This document shows, piece after piece, positions 56,239-64,000 of a stretch of 64,000 nt of DNA (its first letter is position 1; every line of letters begins with the position of its first letter). The stretch is from NCBI GenBank assembly GCA_910588935.1, contig CAJUSM010000005.1, positions 4,189-68,188 of the forward strand, given 5' to 3'. Source of the DNA: an uncultured Oscillospiraceae bacterium. Lineage in GTDB: Bacteria > Bacillota > Clostridia > Oscillospirales > Acutalibacteraceae. Under the pieces are notes generated by a model. It did not search any database. It was not told the origin of the DNA and saw only the letters and a program-made list of their open reading frames with translations. Made by a program: the position numbers and the translations under genes.

Positions 56239-57918
56239 GTGCTTGCACAGTTGTTTATTAACAATATCGCTGTTATCGAACGCGCCTCTATCGACCTGGA
56301 GCCCGGATTTACCGTGCTTACCGGCGAAACCGGCGCGGGAAAATCTATGATTATAGACGCCATCCACGCTATTTTAGGGGAGCGCACCTCTAAGGAGCTG
56401 GTGCGTACAGGGGAGTCAGCCGCCTCTGTCTCCGCCCTGTTTACCGGCCTGGCAGGGGACGTGCTGGAGCTGCTGGACAGCCTCTCCGTGCCCCGGGAGG
56501 AGGAGGGTTCCCTGCTGGTCCAGCGGAACATTCGCCTGGAAGGAAAATCCTCCTGCAAGCTCAATGGCGCTCCGGCTACCGTGTCTATGCTAAAAACCAT
56601 TGCGCCCCGGCTGATTGGGGTTCATGGCCAGCATGAAAGCTACGAGCTCCTTTCCCCTGAGCTCCATATGAACTATATCGATAGCTTTGGCCAGCTGGAA
56701 GGCCTGCTGGAGCGGTACAAGGCCAGCTATCAGCGGCTGCGGGGCTTTCAGCGCCGGCTGAAAGAACTGAATACCGACCAAGGAGAGAAGAATCGCCGGG
56801 CAGACTTGCTGCGGTACCAGATTGGCGAACTGGAAGAGGCGGGCATTACCCCTGGCGAACGGGAGGAGTTGACAAAGAACCGGGACGCCATCCGAAACAG
56901 CGGGCGAATTTCCGACGCTGTGGAGCTGGCAAAACGCATCCTTTCTGGAGACGAGGAGAGCAGCGGGGTGGTTTCAGAGCTGGGCCGGGCGGCAGGAGAG
57001 CTGGAGCGGGCGGCAGAGTTTATGCCTCAGCTGGAAGAGGCTGCCCAAAAGCTGCGGGAGGCAGGCTTTTTGCTGGAGGACGGGGAGAGCGCCCTGTATA
57101 GCTTGGCGATAGAGTTTGACCCGGCGGCTTTGGACGCCATAGAGGACCGGCTGGATCAGCTCTATCGCCTGGGCCTAAAATACGGGGAAACAGAGGAGGA
57201 TATGCTGGCTTTTTTGGACCGCTGCCAAAAAGAGCTCCACGAAATCCAGTTTTCCGACGAAACCCGTGAGGAGCTGGAGGCCGGCTACGAAAAGGAAAAG
57301 GCGGCAGCCATTGCCTTAGCCCGGGAGCTTTCGGGAAAGCGGCGGGACTGGGCGGCAAAATTTACCCGGCAGGTAAAGGCAGAGCTGGCCTTTCTTAACA
57401 TGCCTGGGGTAGAGTTTGTGGCAGAGATTGAGCGGGTGCCCCTAACCGCCACAGGCTGCGACCGCCTGCAGTTCTTAGTATCGGCCAACAAGGGAGAGCC
57501 CCCCAAGCCTCTATCCAAAATCGCCTCGGGAGGCGAGCTTTCCCGGATTATGCTGGCGGTGAAAACCGTGCTTTCCGGTATGGACAAAATCGACACCTTG
57601 ATTTTTGACGAGGTAGACGCAGGGGTTAGCGGGGCGGCCGCCAACCGCATTGGAGAAAAGCTGCGCCAGGTCAGCAAAAACAGGCAGGTGCTGTGCATTA
57701 CCCATTTGGCCCAAATTGCGGCGATGGCGGAAAATCATTTGCGTATAACAAAGCATGTGGAAAAAGGGCGGACCTTTACCCAGGTAGAGCCCCTGGACCT
57801 GGAGGGCCGCAAGCGGGAGCTGGCCAGAATAATTGGCGGGGAAGAGGCCACCCAGCTGCAGCTGGATATGGCGGAGGAGATGCTGAGGAAAGCCCGGGAG
57901 AGGGAATGCTCTAAGTGA
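56239..57918 (+). CDS. recN: DNA repair protein RecN
   Basis: SMC-like ATPase acting early in double-strand-break repair. 559 residues. It starts at a GTG with AGGAGG 7 nt upstream (an earlier in-frame ATG at 56161 is unlikely). FINNIAVIE, Walker A TGETGAGKSMIIDAI (about 31-45), long coiled coils in the middle, LSKIASGGELSRIMLAVK (signature) and TLIFDEVDAGVSG (Walker B) are clear. It follows argR after about 80 bp. Confidence 0.95.
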   Translation: MLAQLFINNIAVIERASIDLEPGFTVLTGETGAGKSMIIDAIHAILGERTSKELVRTGESAASVSALFTGLAGDVLELLDSLSVPREEEGSLLVQRNIRLEGKSSCKLNGAPATVSMLKTIAPRLIGVHGQHESYELLSPELHMNYIDSFGQLEGLLERYKASYQRLRGFQRRLKELNTDQGEKNRRADLLRYQIGELEEAGITPGEREELTKNRDAIRNSGRISDAVELAKRILSGDEESSGVVSELGRAAGELERAAEFMPQLEEAAQKLREAGFLLEDGESALYSLAIEFDPAALDAIEDRLDQLYRLGLKYGETEEDMLAFLDRCQKELHEIQFSDETREELEAGYEKEKAAAIALARELSGKRRDWAAKFTRQVKAELAFLNMPGVEFVAEIERVPLTATGCDRLQFLVSANKGEPPKPLSKIASGGELSRIMLAVKTVLSGMDKIDTLIFDEVDAGVSGAAANRIGEKLRQVSKNRQVLCITHLAQIAAMAENHLRITKHVEKGRTFTQVEPLDLEGRKRELARIIGGEEATQLQLDMAEEMLRKARERECSK

Positions 57919-58011
57919 GGGGGCCTGGGAAAGGGTAGGGAGATGATTTGGTTTTTTCATAACCTTTCCTAAAGGAAAACAAGGCGAAGCGAAGCATTAC
58001 AACTCTTTATC

Positions 58012-58048
58012 AGGCCAACCGGCATAGGAGAGCTGGCCTTTGCTTTCT
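58012..58048 (+). terminator. Putative recN terminator
   Basis: AGGCCA/TGGCCT arms around an imperfectly paired loop, followed by TTGCTTTCTT. Confidence 0.4.
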
Positions 58049-58090
58049 TAACCCTGCTTTTATCTTGGTCAATTCCCTGAGAAAAAGCCC

Positions 58091-58119
58091 TTGACATCCT
58101 GCTCCAAATCGTCTATAAT
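58091..58119 (+). promoter_or_regulatory. Promoter of the T-box/tyrS operon
   Basis: Consensus TTGACA (58091-58096) and TATAAT (58114-58119), 17 bp apart. Confidence 0.85.
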
Positions 58120-58121
58120 AT

Positions 58122-58420
58122 TTGCCAATGGCAATGACGGAATGCAAGTAAGCCCTGCTCTACATGGCAAAGAGAGCCCGCAGCTGGTGGAAGCGGGACC
58201 ATAGCAGGGGCTGAAAATACCCTCCCGAGCCGCTTTCCTGAAACGCCAGTAGGGAAAGCCGTCTGACAGGCGTTACACTGTCAGGGTATCAGGAAGTGAA
58301 TTCCTTGTACCTGTTAAGGCCGGAGCCGCGAGGTTTCTGGTAAAAAGAGGTGGTACCGCGATTTTGTTTTATCGCCCTCTGCAAAAGCTGCGCCTATGGC
58401 GGCTTGGCAGAGGGCTTTTT
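58122..58420 (+). promoter_or_regulatory. T-box riboswitch leader, tyrosine specifier (UAC)
   Basis: Senses uncharged tRNA-Tyr and permits read-through. Stem I distal region AGAGAGCCCGCAGCTGGTGG at 58170-58189 matches the T-box GNUG/AGAGA block. The specifier codon TAC is at 58218-58220 in CTGAAAATACCC. The T-box sequence AGAGGTGGTACCGCG lies at 58346-58360, and the terminator hairpin GCCCTCTGC/GGCAGAGGGC with T-run at 58374-58419. The codon agrees with tyrS downstream. Confidence 0.93.
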
Positions 58421-58490
58421 GTCTTCTCCGCCGGCCAGGGGCAATGGAGGTGAAAAGAAAATTCGTCACAGTTTTGTTCCAGAAGTTGCT

Positions 58491-58940
58491 GTGAAGCCGG
58501 CGAGGCTCAAAGACGCCCCCGCCCTGCTGGATATACAGCGCAAGGCCTTTGAGGCCTTGCTGAAAAAATACCAGGATAGTAACACCAACCCGGCCATGGA
58601 GTCCTTAGAAACCCTAACGCGAAAGATTCAGCAAAAGGATTACTGGTTTATTTTGGAGAGCGGCCGTGTTGTGGGCTTTGCGGGCATTCGCCACTGGGAA
58701 AGCACCTGCCGGGTAAGCCCCATTGGGCTGCTGCCAGAGTGCCAGGGGCAGGGAATTGGGCATAAGGCCATGGAGCTGCTGGAGGCCCAGTATCCAGAGG
58801 TAAAGCGGTGGGAGCTGGATACTATTCTCCAGGAGCCGGGGCTGTGCAGGTTTTACGAAAGCTTAGGCTACCGTCCCACAGGGGAGGTCCATTTGATAAA
58901 ACAGGGAATGTGCACAGTAGACTATGAAAAAATACGATAG
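58491..58940 (+). CDS. GNAT acetyltransferase under T-box control
   Basis: A 149-residue acetyltransferase from the GTG at 58491. The typical start (V/M)KPARLKDAPALLDIQRKAF follows, then the acetyl-CoA loop LLPECQGQGIGHKAMELL and GLCRFYESLGYRPTGE. The substrate is unknown. The longer in-frame opening back to 58350 runs through the T-box terminator and is rejected. The ribosome site for the GTG is weak; a 16-codon ORF starting at the ATG at 58444 (with stop overlapping this GTG) may couple translation. tyrS follows after about 18 bp. Confidence 0.78.
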   Translation: MKPARLKDAPALLDIQRKAFEALLKKYQDSNTNPAMESLETLTRKIQQKDYWFILESGRVVGFAGIRHWESTCRVSPIGLLPECQGQGIGHKAMELLEAQYPEVKRWELDTILQEPGLCRFYESLGYRPTGEVHLIKQGMCTVDYEKIR

Positions 58941-58958
58941 AAGAGAGGATTGGAGAAA

Positions 58959-60179
58959 ATGCAAATTTACGAAGAGCTTCAGGCCAGAGGCCTGATCGCC
59001 CAGGTGACCAACGAGGAGGAGGTCCGGGACCTAATCAACAATGGCAAGGCCACCTTTTACATTGGCTACGACTGTACCGCCGACAGCCTAACCGCCGGCC
59101 ACTTTATGACCCTGGTGCTGATGAAGCGCCTGCAGATGGCCGGTAACCAGCCCATTGCCCTAATTGGCGGGGGCACCACTACTGTAGGGGATCCCTCTGG
59201 CCGCACAGATATGCGAAAAATGTTGACCATGGAGGACATTGACCATAACGCCGCCTGCTTTAAAAAGCAGATGGAGCGCTTTATTGAGTTTGGCCCAGGT
59301 AAGGCCCAAATGCTGAATAACGCCCAATGGCTGCTGAAGCTAAACTATATTGAACTGCTCCGAGAGGTTGGGGCCTGTTTCTCTGTGAACAATATGCTCC
59401 GGGCAGACTGCTACAAGCAGCGCATGGAGAAGGGCCTCTCTTTCCTAGAGTTCAATTATATGATCATGCAGTCCTACGATTTCTACTACATGTTCCAGCA
59501 CCACGGCTGCAACATGCAGTTTGGCGGCAACGACCAGTGGAGCAACATGCTGGGGGGCACAGAGCTTATCCGCCGGAAACTGGGCAAGGATGCCCAGGTG
59601 CTCACCATTCCTCTGCTCACCGATTCCCAGGGGAATAAAATGGGCAAAACCGCTGGCAACGCCGTATGGCTGGACCCCAATAAAACCTCGCCTTTCGACT
59701 TTTACCAGTACTGGCGAAATGTGGAGGACGCGGACGTGATGAAATGCCTGCGCATGCTTACCTTTTTGCCGTTGGAAGAGCTAGAGGAGATGGCCAAGTG
59801 GGAGGGCAGCCAGCTAAACCAGGCGAAGGAGATTTTGGCTTTCCAGCTTACCGCTATGGTTCACGGGGAAGAGGAGGCGGCAAAGGCCCAAGAAGGGGCC
59901 CGGGCCCTATTTGGCGCGGGAAAGAATACCGCCAACATGCCTACCACTACCCTTTCTGCCAGCGACCTTACCAATGGGGCAATCACCATTTTAGACCTGC
60001 TGGTAAAGGCGGGTTTGGCCGCCTCCAAAGGTGAGGCCAGGCGGCTGGTGCAGCAGGGCGGCGTTTCTGCCAACGAAGAAAAGGTGGCGGATATAGGGGC
60101 CAGCTTTGATGAGGAACAGCTAAAGGCCGGAGTTGTAATCCGCAAGGGGAAAAAGGTGTTCCACAAGGTGATCCTGTAA
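58959..60179 (+). CDS. tyrS: Tyrosyl-tRNA synthetase
   Basis: Charges tRNA-Tyr. 406 residues, the TyrRS type 2-like class I fold. The HIGH-equivalent is SLTAGHF, the KMSKS-equivalent KMGKT (in GNKMGKTAGNAVW). GYDCTADSL, NYMIMQSYDFYYM and FGGNDQWSNM bind tyrosine. C-terminal S4 domain (about 340-406, LAASKGEARRLVQQGGVSANEEKV). ATG at 58959 after GAGAGGA. Expression is controlled by the tyrosine T-box. Confidence 0.95.
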   Translation: MQIYEELQARGLIAQVTNEEEVRDLINNGKATFYIGYDCTADSLTAGHFMTLVLMKRLQMAGNQPIALIGGGTTTVGDPSGRTDMRKMLTMEDIDHNAACFKKQMERFIEFGPGKAQMLNNAQWLLKLNYIELLREVGACFSVNNMLRADCYKQRMEKGLSFLEFNYMIMQSYDFYYMFQHHGCNMQFGGNDQWSNMLGGTELIRRKLGKDAQVLTIPLLTDSQGNKMGKTAGNAVWLDPNKTSPFDFYQYWRNVEDADVMKCLRMLTFLPLEELEEMAKWEGSQLNQAKEILAFQLTAMVHGEEEAAKAQEGARALFGAGKNTANMPTTTLSASDLTNGAITILDLLVKAGLAASKGEARRLVQQGGVSANEEKVADIGASFDEEQLKAGVVIRKGKKVFHKVIL

Positions 60180-60319
60180 GAGATCATTGCTTCGGGGGGG
60201 TTGGGGGGAGTGGTTGAAGGAGAGGATCTACGCCTTAGAAAGGGCTTGTGGGGATTGCATCCCGAGAGGGGCCTTACGGCCGGCCCTTTCGCATTGTTTT
60301 AATGCCTTCGGCAAGAGCA

Positions 60320-60386
60320 AGAGCTTGGGACTCTGCCCCAAGCTCTGAAGCCTTAAAAGGGTGGCGAACTTTTTGTTTCGCCACCC
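60320..60386. terminator. Two hairpins between tyrS and the merR gene
   Basis: AGAGCTTGGG/CCCAAGCTCT (60320-60346) and GGGTGGCGAA/TTCGCCACCC (60359-60386). The second is followed on the minus strand by TTTTAAGG and may terminate the MATE-merR unit. Upstream, GGGATTGCATCCC (60252-60264) is a smaller palindrome. Confidence 0.5.
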
Positions 60387-60418
60387 CGCATCTTTCTTTT
60401 GGTTTTTTCTTCTATATC

Positions 60419-60790
60419 TTAGCCCTGCTTATCCTGGCTGGCCAGTTGGCGGTATATTTCCATTTTATGTTCAATCCGGCTTAGGTTTTTCTGTAGCTCG
60501 CCAATCTCCTCCAGTATTCGCCGCCGATGTTGGGCAAAAAGCTCTAGGCGCTGTTCAACAGTGCCCTCCCCCTGGGCTACCAGCTGGAAATACCGGCGGA
60601 TCTCCTTAATGGGCATTCCGGTACCCCGGAGACAAAGAGCCATTTCCAGCTGGGCAATGTCTTGGTCCGTGTAAAACCTGGCCCCGCCGGGAGTGCGGTG
60701 AGGGGATACAATGCCCTCTTTTTCGTAAAACCGCAGGGTATGGGGCTCAATGTGATAACGCTTGGCAGCCTGTGAAATAGTATAAGACAT
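60419..60790 (-). CDS. MerR-family transcriptional regulator
   Basis: A 123-residue regulator: winged HTH (YTISQAAKRYHIEPHTLRFYEKEGIVSPHRTPGGARFYTDQD, read in parts) followed by a coiled-coil dimerisation helix. It has no conserved cysteines of metal sensors, so it belongs to the drug or small-molecule sensing branch. It is the downstream partner of the MATE pump gene and probably regulates it. ATG after AAGGAGG. Confidence 0.88.
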   Translation of the reverse strand: MSYTISQAAKRYHIEPHTLRFYEKEGIVSPHRTPGGARFYTDQDIAQLEMALCLRGTGMPIKEIRRYFQLVAQGEGTVEQRLELFAQHRRRILEEIGELQKNLSRIEHKMEIYRQLASQDKQG

Positions 60791-60847
60791 GGGTGGTTCC
60801 TCCTTGTTTTTTTGGTAGGGCGCGGGTCCTGGCAGAGGGTTTGGGGG

Positions 60848-62212
60848 CTATATCTTTTTAATCCACTTTTTGCTGCCCAGCCGGAACACGCACCAGATGG
60901 CCTTAATAAATTGGTCAATTTTTAAAAATGTGTAAATCCAGAAGGCCGGCAAATGCCACCACAGCCCTGCCAGCGCTCCTAAGGGAATAGAGGCCACCCA
61001 AAGAAATAGGATGTCTGCCAGCATGAGAAACTTGGTATCGCCCCCGCCCCGAAGTACCCCTTTGGTCAGAATGGAATTCATGGATTGGAAAATAACGATA
61101 ACGCCCACTGCCATCATTAGCTGTACAGCAATGTTCTGGGTTTCGGCATTGATGCTGTAGCAGCCAATAATGGGGCCGCTAATCACCATGATGAGACCCC
61201 CCGCCAGAATGCCAATGAGCGCGCCCAGCCCCAGAAAGGTTACCCCCTGGCGCTGGGCTTTTTCTGTGTCTCCCTGGCCAAGGGTGTGGCCAGTAATAAT
61301 GGCGCTGGCGTTAGAAATGCCCTGGATGAAAACTGTGCTGAGCTGCTGGGTTACAGTGGTAATGGCGTTGGCGGAGACAAAGCTGGAGCCAATGCGCCCC
61401 ATTACCATAGCCACAGCGCTGTTTCCTAAGGCCAGCAGGGCATCGCTAACCAATACTGGGATGCTGACGCGCAGGTAATCCCCCACCAGATCTCCGCATT
61501 TGAGAAAGAGGTGGCCCAAACGGTAGCCAATTTTTTGGTCGATCAGGAAGAAATAGCCGCAAATAACGGCAAACTCAAAAGCCCGGGAAATCAGGGTGCC
61601 CAAGGCCGCCCCCTCTACTCCCATTGCCGGGGCCCCAAATTTGCCAAAAATGAAGGTGTAGTTAAAAAATATGTTTACAAAAAATGCCCCAATAGAGCTG
61701 AGCAGGGGCAGGCGGACCTGGCCCACGCTGCGCAGCACAATGGTGCAGGTAAGAGAAAGGCCCAGCAGCAGGTAGCAGGGAATCGACCACCTAAAATACC
61801 CGGCTCCGGCCTGGATAATCGGCTCCTCTTGGGTGTAAATGGCCATTAGCCCCCGAGGGGTGAGAATAGTGGCAGCGGTAAACAGGGAGGCAATCACCAG
61901 GCAAAGCCGGAGCATAATGGTGATGGCTTTGCGCAGAGAGTGCCTGTCCTGCATCCCCCAAAACCGTGAGGTGAGCACGGAGGCCCCCATGCCAATGCCC
62001 ATGCAGCAGATGTGGAAAATATTGATAAACTGGTTGGCAAGGGACGAGGCGGAAAGGGCGGTTTCGCCTAAGCTGCCCAGCATAATGGTATCCATCATGT
62101 TTACGCCTATGGTGATAAGCCCCTGTAGGGAGATGGGGACGGCCACAGTAGCCACGGTGAGGTAAAACTGCTCGTCCCCTAGATAGGGGCGGATTTTGTC
62201 TATTACAGCCAC
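60848..62212 (-). CDS. MATE-family efflux transporter
   Basis: A 454-residue multidrug/toxin extrusion-type pump with about twelve membrane helices. GVNMMDTIMLGSLGETALSASSLANQ is the typical helix-1/2 region and INSILTKGVLRGGGDTKF the second-half one. The start is a GTG at 62212 with AAGGAGG 8 nt upstream; the longer opening to 62410 is rejected. It is followed after about 57 bp by the MerR gene on the same strand. Confidence 0.88.
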   Translation of the reverse strand: MAVIDKIRPYLGDEQFYLTVATVAVPISLQGLITIGVNMMDTIMLGSLGETALSASSLANQFINIFHICCMGIGMGASVLTSRFWGMQDRHSLRKAITIMLRLCLVIASLFTAATILTPRGLMAIYTQEEPIIQAGAGYFRWSIPCYLLLGLSLTCTIVLRSVGQVRLPLLSSIGAFFVNIFFNYTFIFGKFGAPAMGVEGAALGTLISRAFEFAVICGYFFLIDQKIGYRLGHLFLKCGDLVGDYLRVSIPVLVSDALLALGNSAVAMVMGRIGSSFVSANAITTVTQQLSTVFIQGISNASAIITGHTLGQGDTEKAQRQGVTFLGLGALIGILAGGLIMVISGPIIGCYSINAETQNIAVQLMMAVGVIVIFQSMNSILTKGVLRGGGDTKFLMLADILFLWVASIPLGALAGLWWHLPAFWIYTFLKIDQFIKAIWCVFRLGSKKWIKKI

Positions 62213-62548
62213 GAGCTGCGCCTCCTTAGTTTCATTTGCAACTACTATTGTACACCAAAAAGAAGAAAGGCGCAAGAGGGGAAGCAGGAGGGGGCGTGCC
62301 CAAAGGAGAGTGTAAAACCTGAACTGCGGAAAGAACCCCCGCTCAATGATGCCGGCTGGCCTCAATAAAAGTTTTGCGGATTTTCTGAAATCAAGTCTTG
62401 CCTTTCTCAAAGGCTGTGTGGGAGGGGGTCTTTAAAAGAGGCTGCCCCGAGCCATAGATGAGAGTGAAATGCCAGACAAGCCCTAGCCCTTGAAAGCCAA
62501 AGAAAAAGAGGAAACCTCTTTGGCTTCCCCATGTATCAACACATCCTT

Positions 62549-63034
62549 CTACCGGCCTCCCTGCCGTAGCAAATGCCCCAGTATGGCAATTACAAACCCC
62601 AGCCCCGCCCCGCAGATAACCTCCCGAATGCGGTGGCCCAAAGACTCGTTTAGCTTAGGGATGAGCTGCCGCAGGGCTTGGGGATCCTGGGCGCCTTCTG
62701 CCTTTTCTAGGTACTCTACCACATGGTTGATGGCCCGGGCGTGGAGGCCTGCCGCCCAGCGCACCCCTGTGGCGTCGTACATGACAATAAGAGCCAGCAC
62801 AAAGGACAGGGCAAAGATGGGGGAGTTGAAACCGTACAGATAATAGGAGGTGAGCAACACCGAGCAGGTTACTGCTGAGTGAGAGCTGGGCATACCCCCA
62901 GCCCCAGCCAGCCTGTGCCGGTCAAATTGGCCATGCTTTATGCTCTCAATGGCAGTCTTTATTACTTGGGCCGCCGCCCAGGATATGATGCTTACATTAA
63001 TCAGCGGATTGGAAAACAGGAATGTCAGGTCCAT
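62549..63034 (-). CDS. Divergent PAP2-family protein (YuiD/DUF212-like)
   Basis: A 161-residue membrane protein. GGMPSSHSAV (about 46-55) is the central phosphatase-like motif of PAP2 proteins, and YDATGVRWAAGLHARAIN follows, the hallmark of the DUF212/YuiD branch. Four or so hydrophobic segments. Phosphatase activity for this branch is uncertain. It stands alone between two intergenic regions. Confidence 0.88.
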   Translation of the reverse strand: MDLTFLFSNPLINVSIISWAAAQVIKTAIESIKHGQFDRHRLAGAGGMPSSHSAVTCSVLLTSYYLYGFNSPIFALSFVLALIVMYDATGVRWAAGLHARAINHVVEYLEKAEGAQDPQALRQLIPKLNESLGHRIREVICGAGLGFVIAILGHLLRQGGR

Positions 63035-63177
63035 TGTGCTTCCTTTCCGGCCTGCCTCCTGGCGGCCTGCTGGACTTTAATTTCTATTGAATATGATACA
63101 TTATTTTGCAGAGGCCTGTCAATAAAACAGGGAGATTTTCCTAAAAGAAATCCCATAAAATTTTTTGTGAAAAAACC

Positions 63178-63206
63178 TTGACAAATGGGACCTGCTGTCG
63201 TATAAT
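63178..63206 (+). promoter_or_regulatory. tRNA operon promoter
   Basis: TTGACA (63178-63183) and TATAAT (63201-63206) with 17-bp spacing, 46 bp upstream of tRNA-Asp. Confidence 0.85.
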
Positions 63207-63251
63207 ATACAAGGTCGATGAGGGCGGTGAAGCTCTTAAAGGCAAAAAATT

Positions 63252-63328
63252 GGCCCGGTAGTTCAGTTGGTTAGAACGCTAGCCTGTCACGCTAGAGGTC
63301 GACGGTTCGAGCCCGTTCCGGGTCGCCA
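63252..63328 (+). tRNA. tRNA-Asp (anticodon GTC)
   Basis: 77-nt cloverleaf. Acceptor GGCCCGG/CCGGGTC, D arm with AGTTCAGTTGGTTAGA, anticodon stem CTAGC/GCTAG with loop CTGTCAC, T arm GGTTCGAGCCC-type, and CCA encoded at 63326-63328. Confidence 0.96.
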
Positions 63329-63383
63329 ACACAGCCTGCAGGCTACTGTACCAGGTTTTGGTATTCTGTTTCAGGCTGTATAT

Positions 63384-63459
63384 GCTGCTATGGCTCAGGT
63401 GGTAGAGCACATCCTTGGTAAGGATGAGGTCTCCAGTTCGAATCTGGATAGCAGCTCCA
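63384..63459 (+). tRNA. tRNA-Thr (anticodon GGT)
   Basis: 76-nt cloverleaf. Acceptor GCTGCTA/TAGCAGC, anticodon stem CATCC/GGATG with loop TTGGTAA, T loop AGTTCGAATCT, CCA encoded at 63457-63459. It lies 55 bp after tRNA-Asp in the same transcript. Confidence 0.96.
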
Positions 63460-63463
63460 GGAG

Positions 63464-63506
63464 AATCCCTAGAAACTGTAAGGTTTCTGGGGATTTTCTT
63501 TTTTTA
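63464..63506 (+). terminator. tRNA operon terminator
   Basis: AATCCCTAGAAAC/GTTTCTGGGGATT hairpin (one G-T pair) followed by a T-rich tract. Confidence 0.88.
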
Positions 63507-63625
63507 ACATTCGTTTTCCCCAGATCATGATGGGAAAAACCTCAATTGCCAGGAGTGTCAGAGGATTTCACTCCGACTTCTATTTTTGTGGCCTCCAACG
63601 GTTCCCCTTTTTGGAGGAAAAAACA

Positions 63626-63654
63626 TTGCATGGGTCAGAGAAATCCGCTAAAAT
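63626..63654 (+). promoter_or_regulatory. Putative promoter of the response regulator gene
   Basis: TTGCAT (63626-63631) and TAAAAT (63649-63654) with 17-bp spacing, 25 bp before the start codon. Confidence 0.55.
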
Positions 63655-63678
63655 AGAAAGGGATAGGAGGCGGCGCGG

Positions 63679-64000
63679 ATGCCAGATAAAATTCTGATTG
63701 TAGATGATGAAATTGAGATTGCCGATCTGATAGAGCTGTATCTAAAAAATGAGGATTATACTGTGTTCAAATTTTATACAGCGGCAGAGGCCCTAGCGTG
63801 TATCGACTCCATAGAGCTGGATTTGGCCATTTTAGATGTTATGCTCCCTGGTGTCAGTGGCTTTACCATCTGCCAGAAGATACGGGAGCGGTACAACTAC
63901 CCGGTTATTATGCTTACAGCGAAAATAGAGGAGACCGACAAGATTACAGGCCTTACTTTGGGCGCGGATGATTACATTACCGAACCTTTTCGGCCCCTGG
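63679..64000 (+). CDS. Response regulator, N-terminal receiver domain (cut by window edge), VanR/OmpR-like
   Basis: The first 107 residues of a two-component regulator. The ATG at 63679 follows GGAGG. ILIVDDE carries the acidic pair, LAILDVMLPG the phosphoacceptor Asp (about residue 53), and VIMLTAK the conserved Thr. The next conserved element should be the lysine of a K-P-F motif, but the frame reads ADDYITEPFRPL: Glu instead of Lys. The rest of the receiver matches VanR-type regulators closely. The output domain lies beyond the window. No histidine kinase is visible. Confidence 0.85.
   Translation, partial: MPDKILIVDDEIEIADLIELYLKNEDYTVFKFYTAAEALACIDSIELDLAILDVMLPGVSGFTICQKIRERYNYPVIMLTAKIEETDKITGLTLGADDYITEPFRPL

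Noticed and set aside
58350..58490. Acetyltransferase starting at 58350
   Set aside because: This would place the T-box antiterminator and terminator inside the coding sequence; the conserved fold begins at 58491.
62213..62410. Extended MATE N-terminus
   Set aside because: The GTG at 62212 has an AAGGAGG site at the right distance and begins at the typical MATE N-terminus.
62491..62524. GCCAAAGA/TCTTTGGC hairpin downstream of the YuiD-like gene as a terminator
   Set aside because: The stem is clear but no proper T-run follows on the minus strand, so I do not call it a terminator.

Overview
The window looks like a chromosomal core region of a GC-rich, Gram-positive anaerobe of the Clostridia, most likely an Oscillospirales/Ruminococcaceae-type gut bacterium. 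This placement is inferred from gene content and order (folD-dxs-tlyA-nadK-argR-recN; ymfF-ymfH; the atp operon; a T-box in front of tyrS; a sporulation-type AI-2E family permease), from strong AGGAGG ribosome sites with many GTG/TTG starts, and from intrinsic terminators and sigma-A-type promoters. No rRNA, prophage, CRISPR array or transposase gene is visible.

Layout. 1-4520: end of an acetyltransferase, purA, glmS and a HAD phosphatase. 4584-9365: a type IV pilus/type II secretion-like operon (PilC/GspF-like membrane protein, four small membrane-anchored pilin-like proteins, a PilT-type ATPase) that ends in a class B-like sortase. 9609-15793 (minus): the F1Fo ATP synthase operon atpB-E-F-A-G-D-C. 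It has no free delta gene; instead a delta C-terminal domain is fused to the front of alpha. 16328-24538: CNNM/CorC transporter, MATE pump, XRE regulator divergent from an ABC exporter, uridine kinase and HflX. 24545-34279: an uncharacterised protein, then the arginine genes argG, argH, argJ, argB, argD and argF, interspersed with a NUDIX hydrolase, a small membrane protein and a methyltransferase. argC is not seen. A pair of ArgR operators lies before argG and argR itself lies at 55702.

34378-37000: YtvI-like permease, a second XRE regulator, and an AT-richer islet with a small secreted peptide and a membrane-anchored protein. 37434-39492: nicotinate phosphoribosyltransferase and the RNase P RNA gene, whose P12 arm seems expanded by a 61-bp tandem repeat. 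39661-42696: acetyltransferase, ComEC-like metallo-beta-lactamase protein with its DUF3006 partner, and a RodA/FtsW protein. 42821-43006 is a short transposon-like element with perfect terminal inverted repeats; a decayed relative lies at 19206-19387. 43136-57918: fhs, tsaE, tsaB, rpiB, upp, ymfF/ymfH-type M16 proteins, lgt, folD, dxs, tlyA, nadK, argR and recN. 58091-60179: a tyrosine T-box leader controlling an acetyltransferase plus tyrS. 60419-63034: MerR/MATE pair and a YuiD-like protein. The window ends with tRNA-Asp, tRNA-Thr and the start of a response regulator in which the normally invariant receiver lysine reads as glutamate.

The most unusual items are the delta-alpha ATP synthase fusion, the expanded RNase P RNA, the pilus operon coupled to a sortase, the paired miniature elements, and the response regulator substitution.
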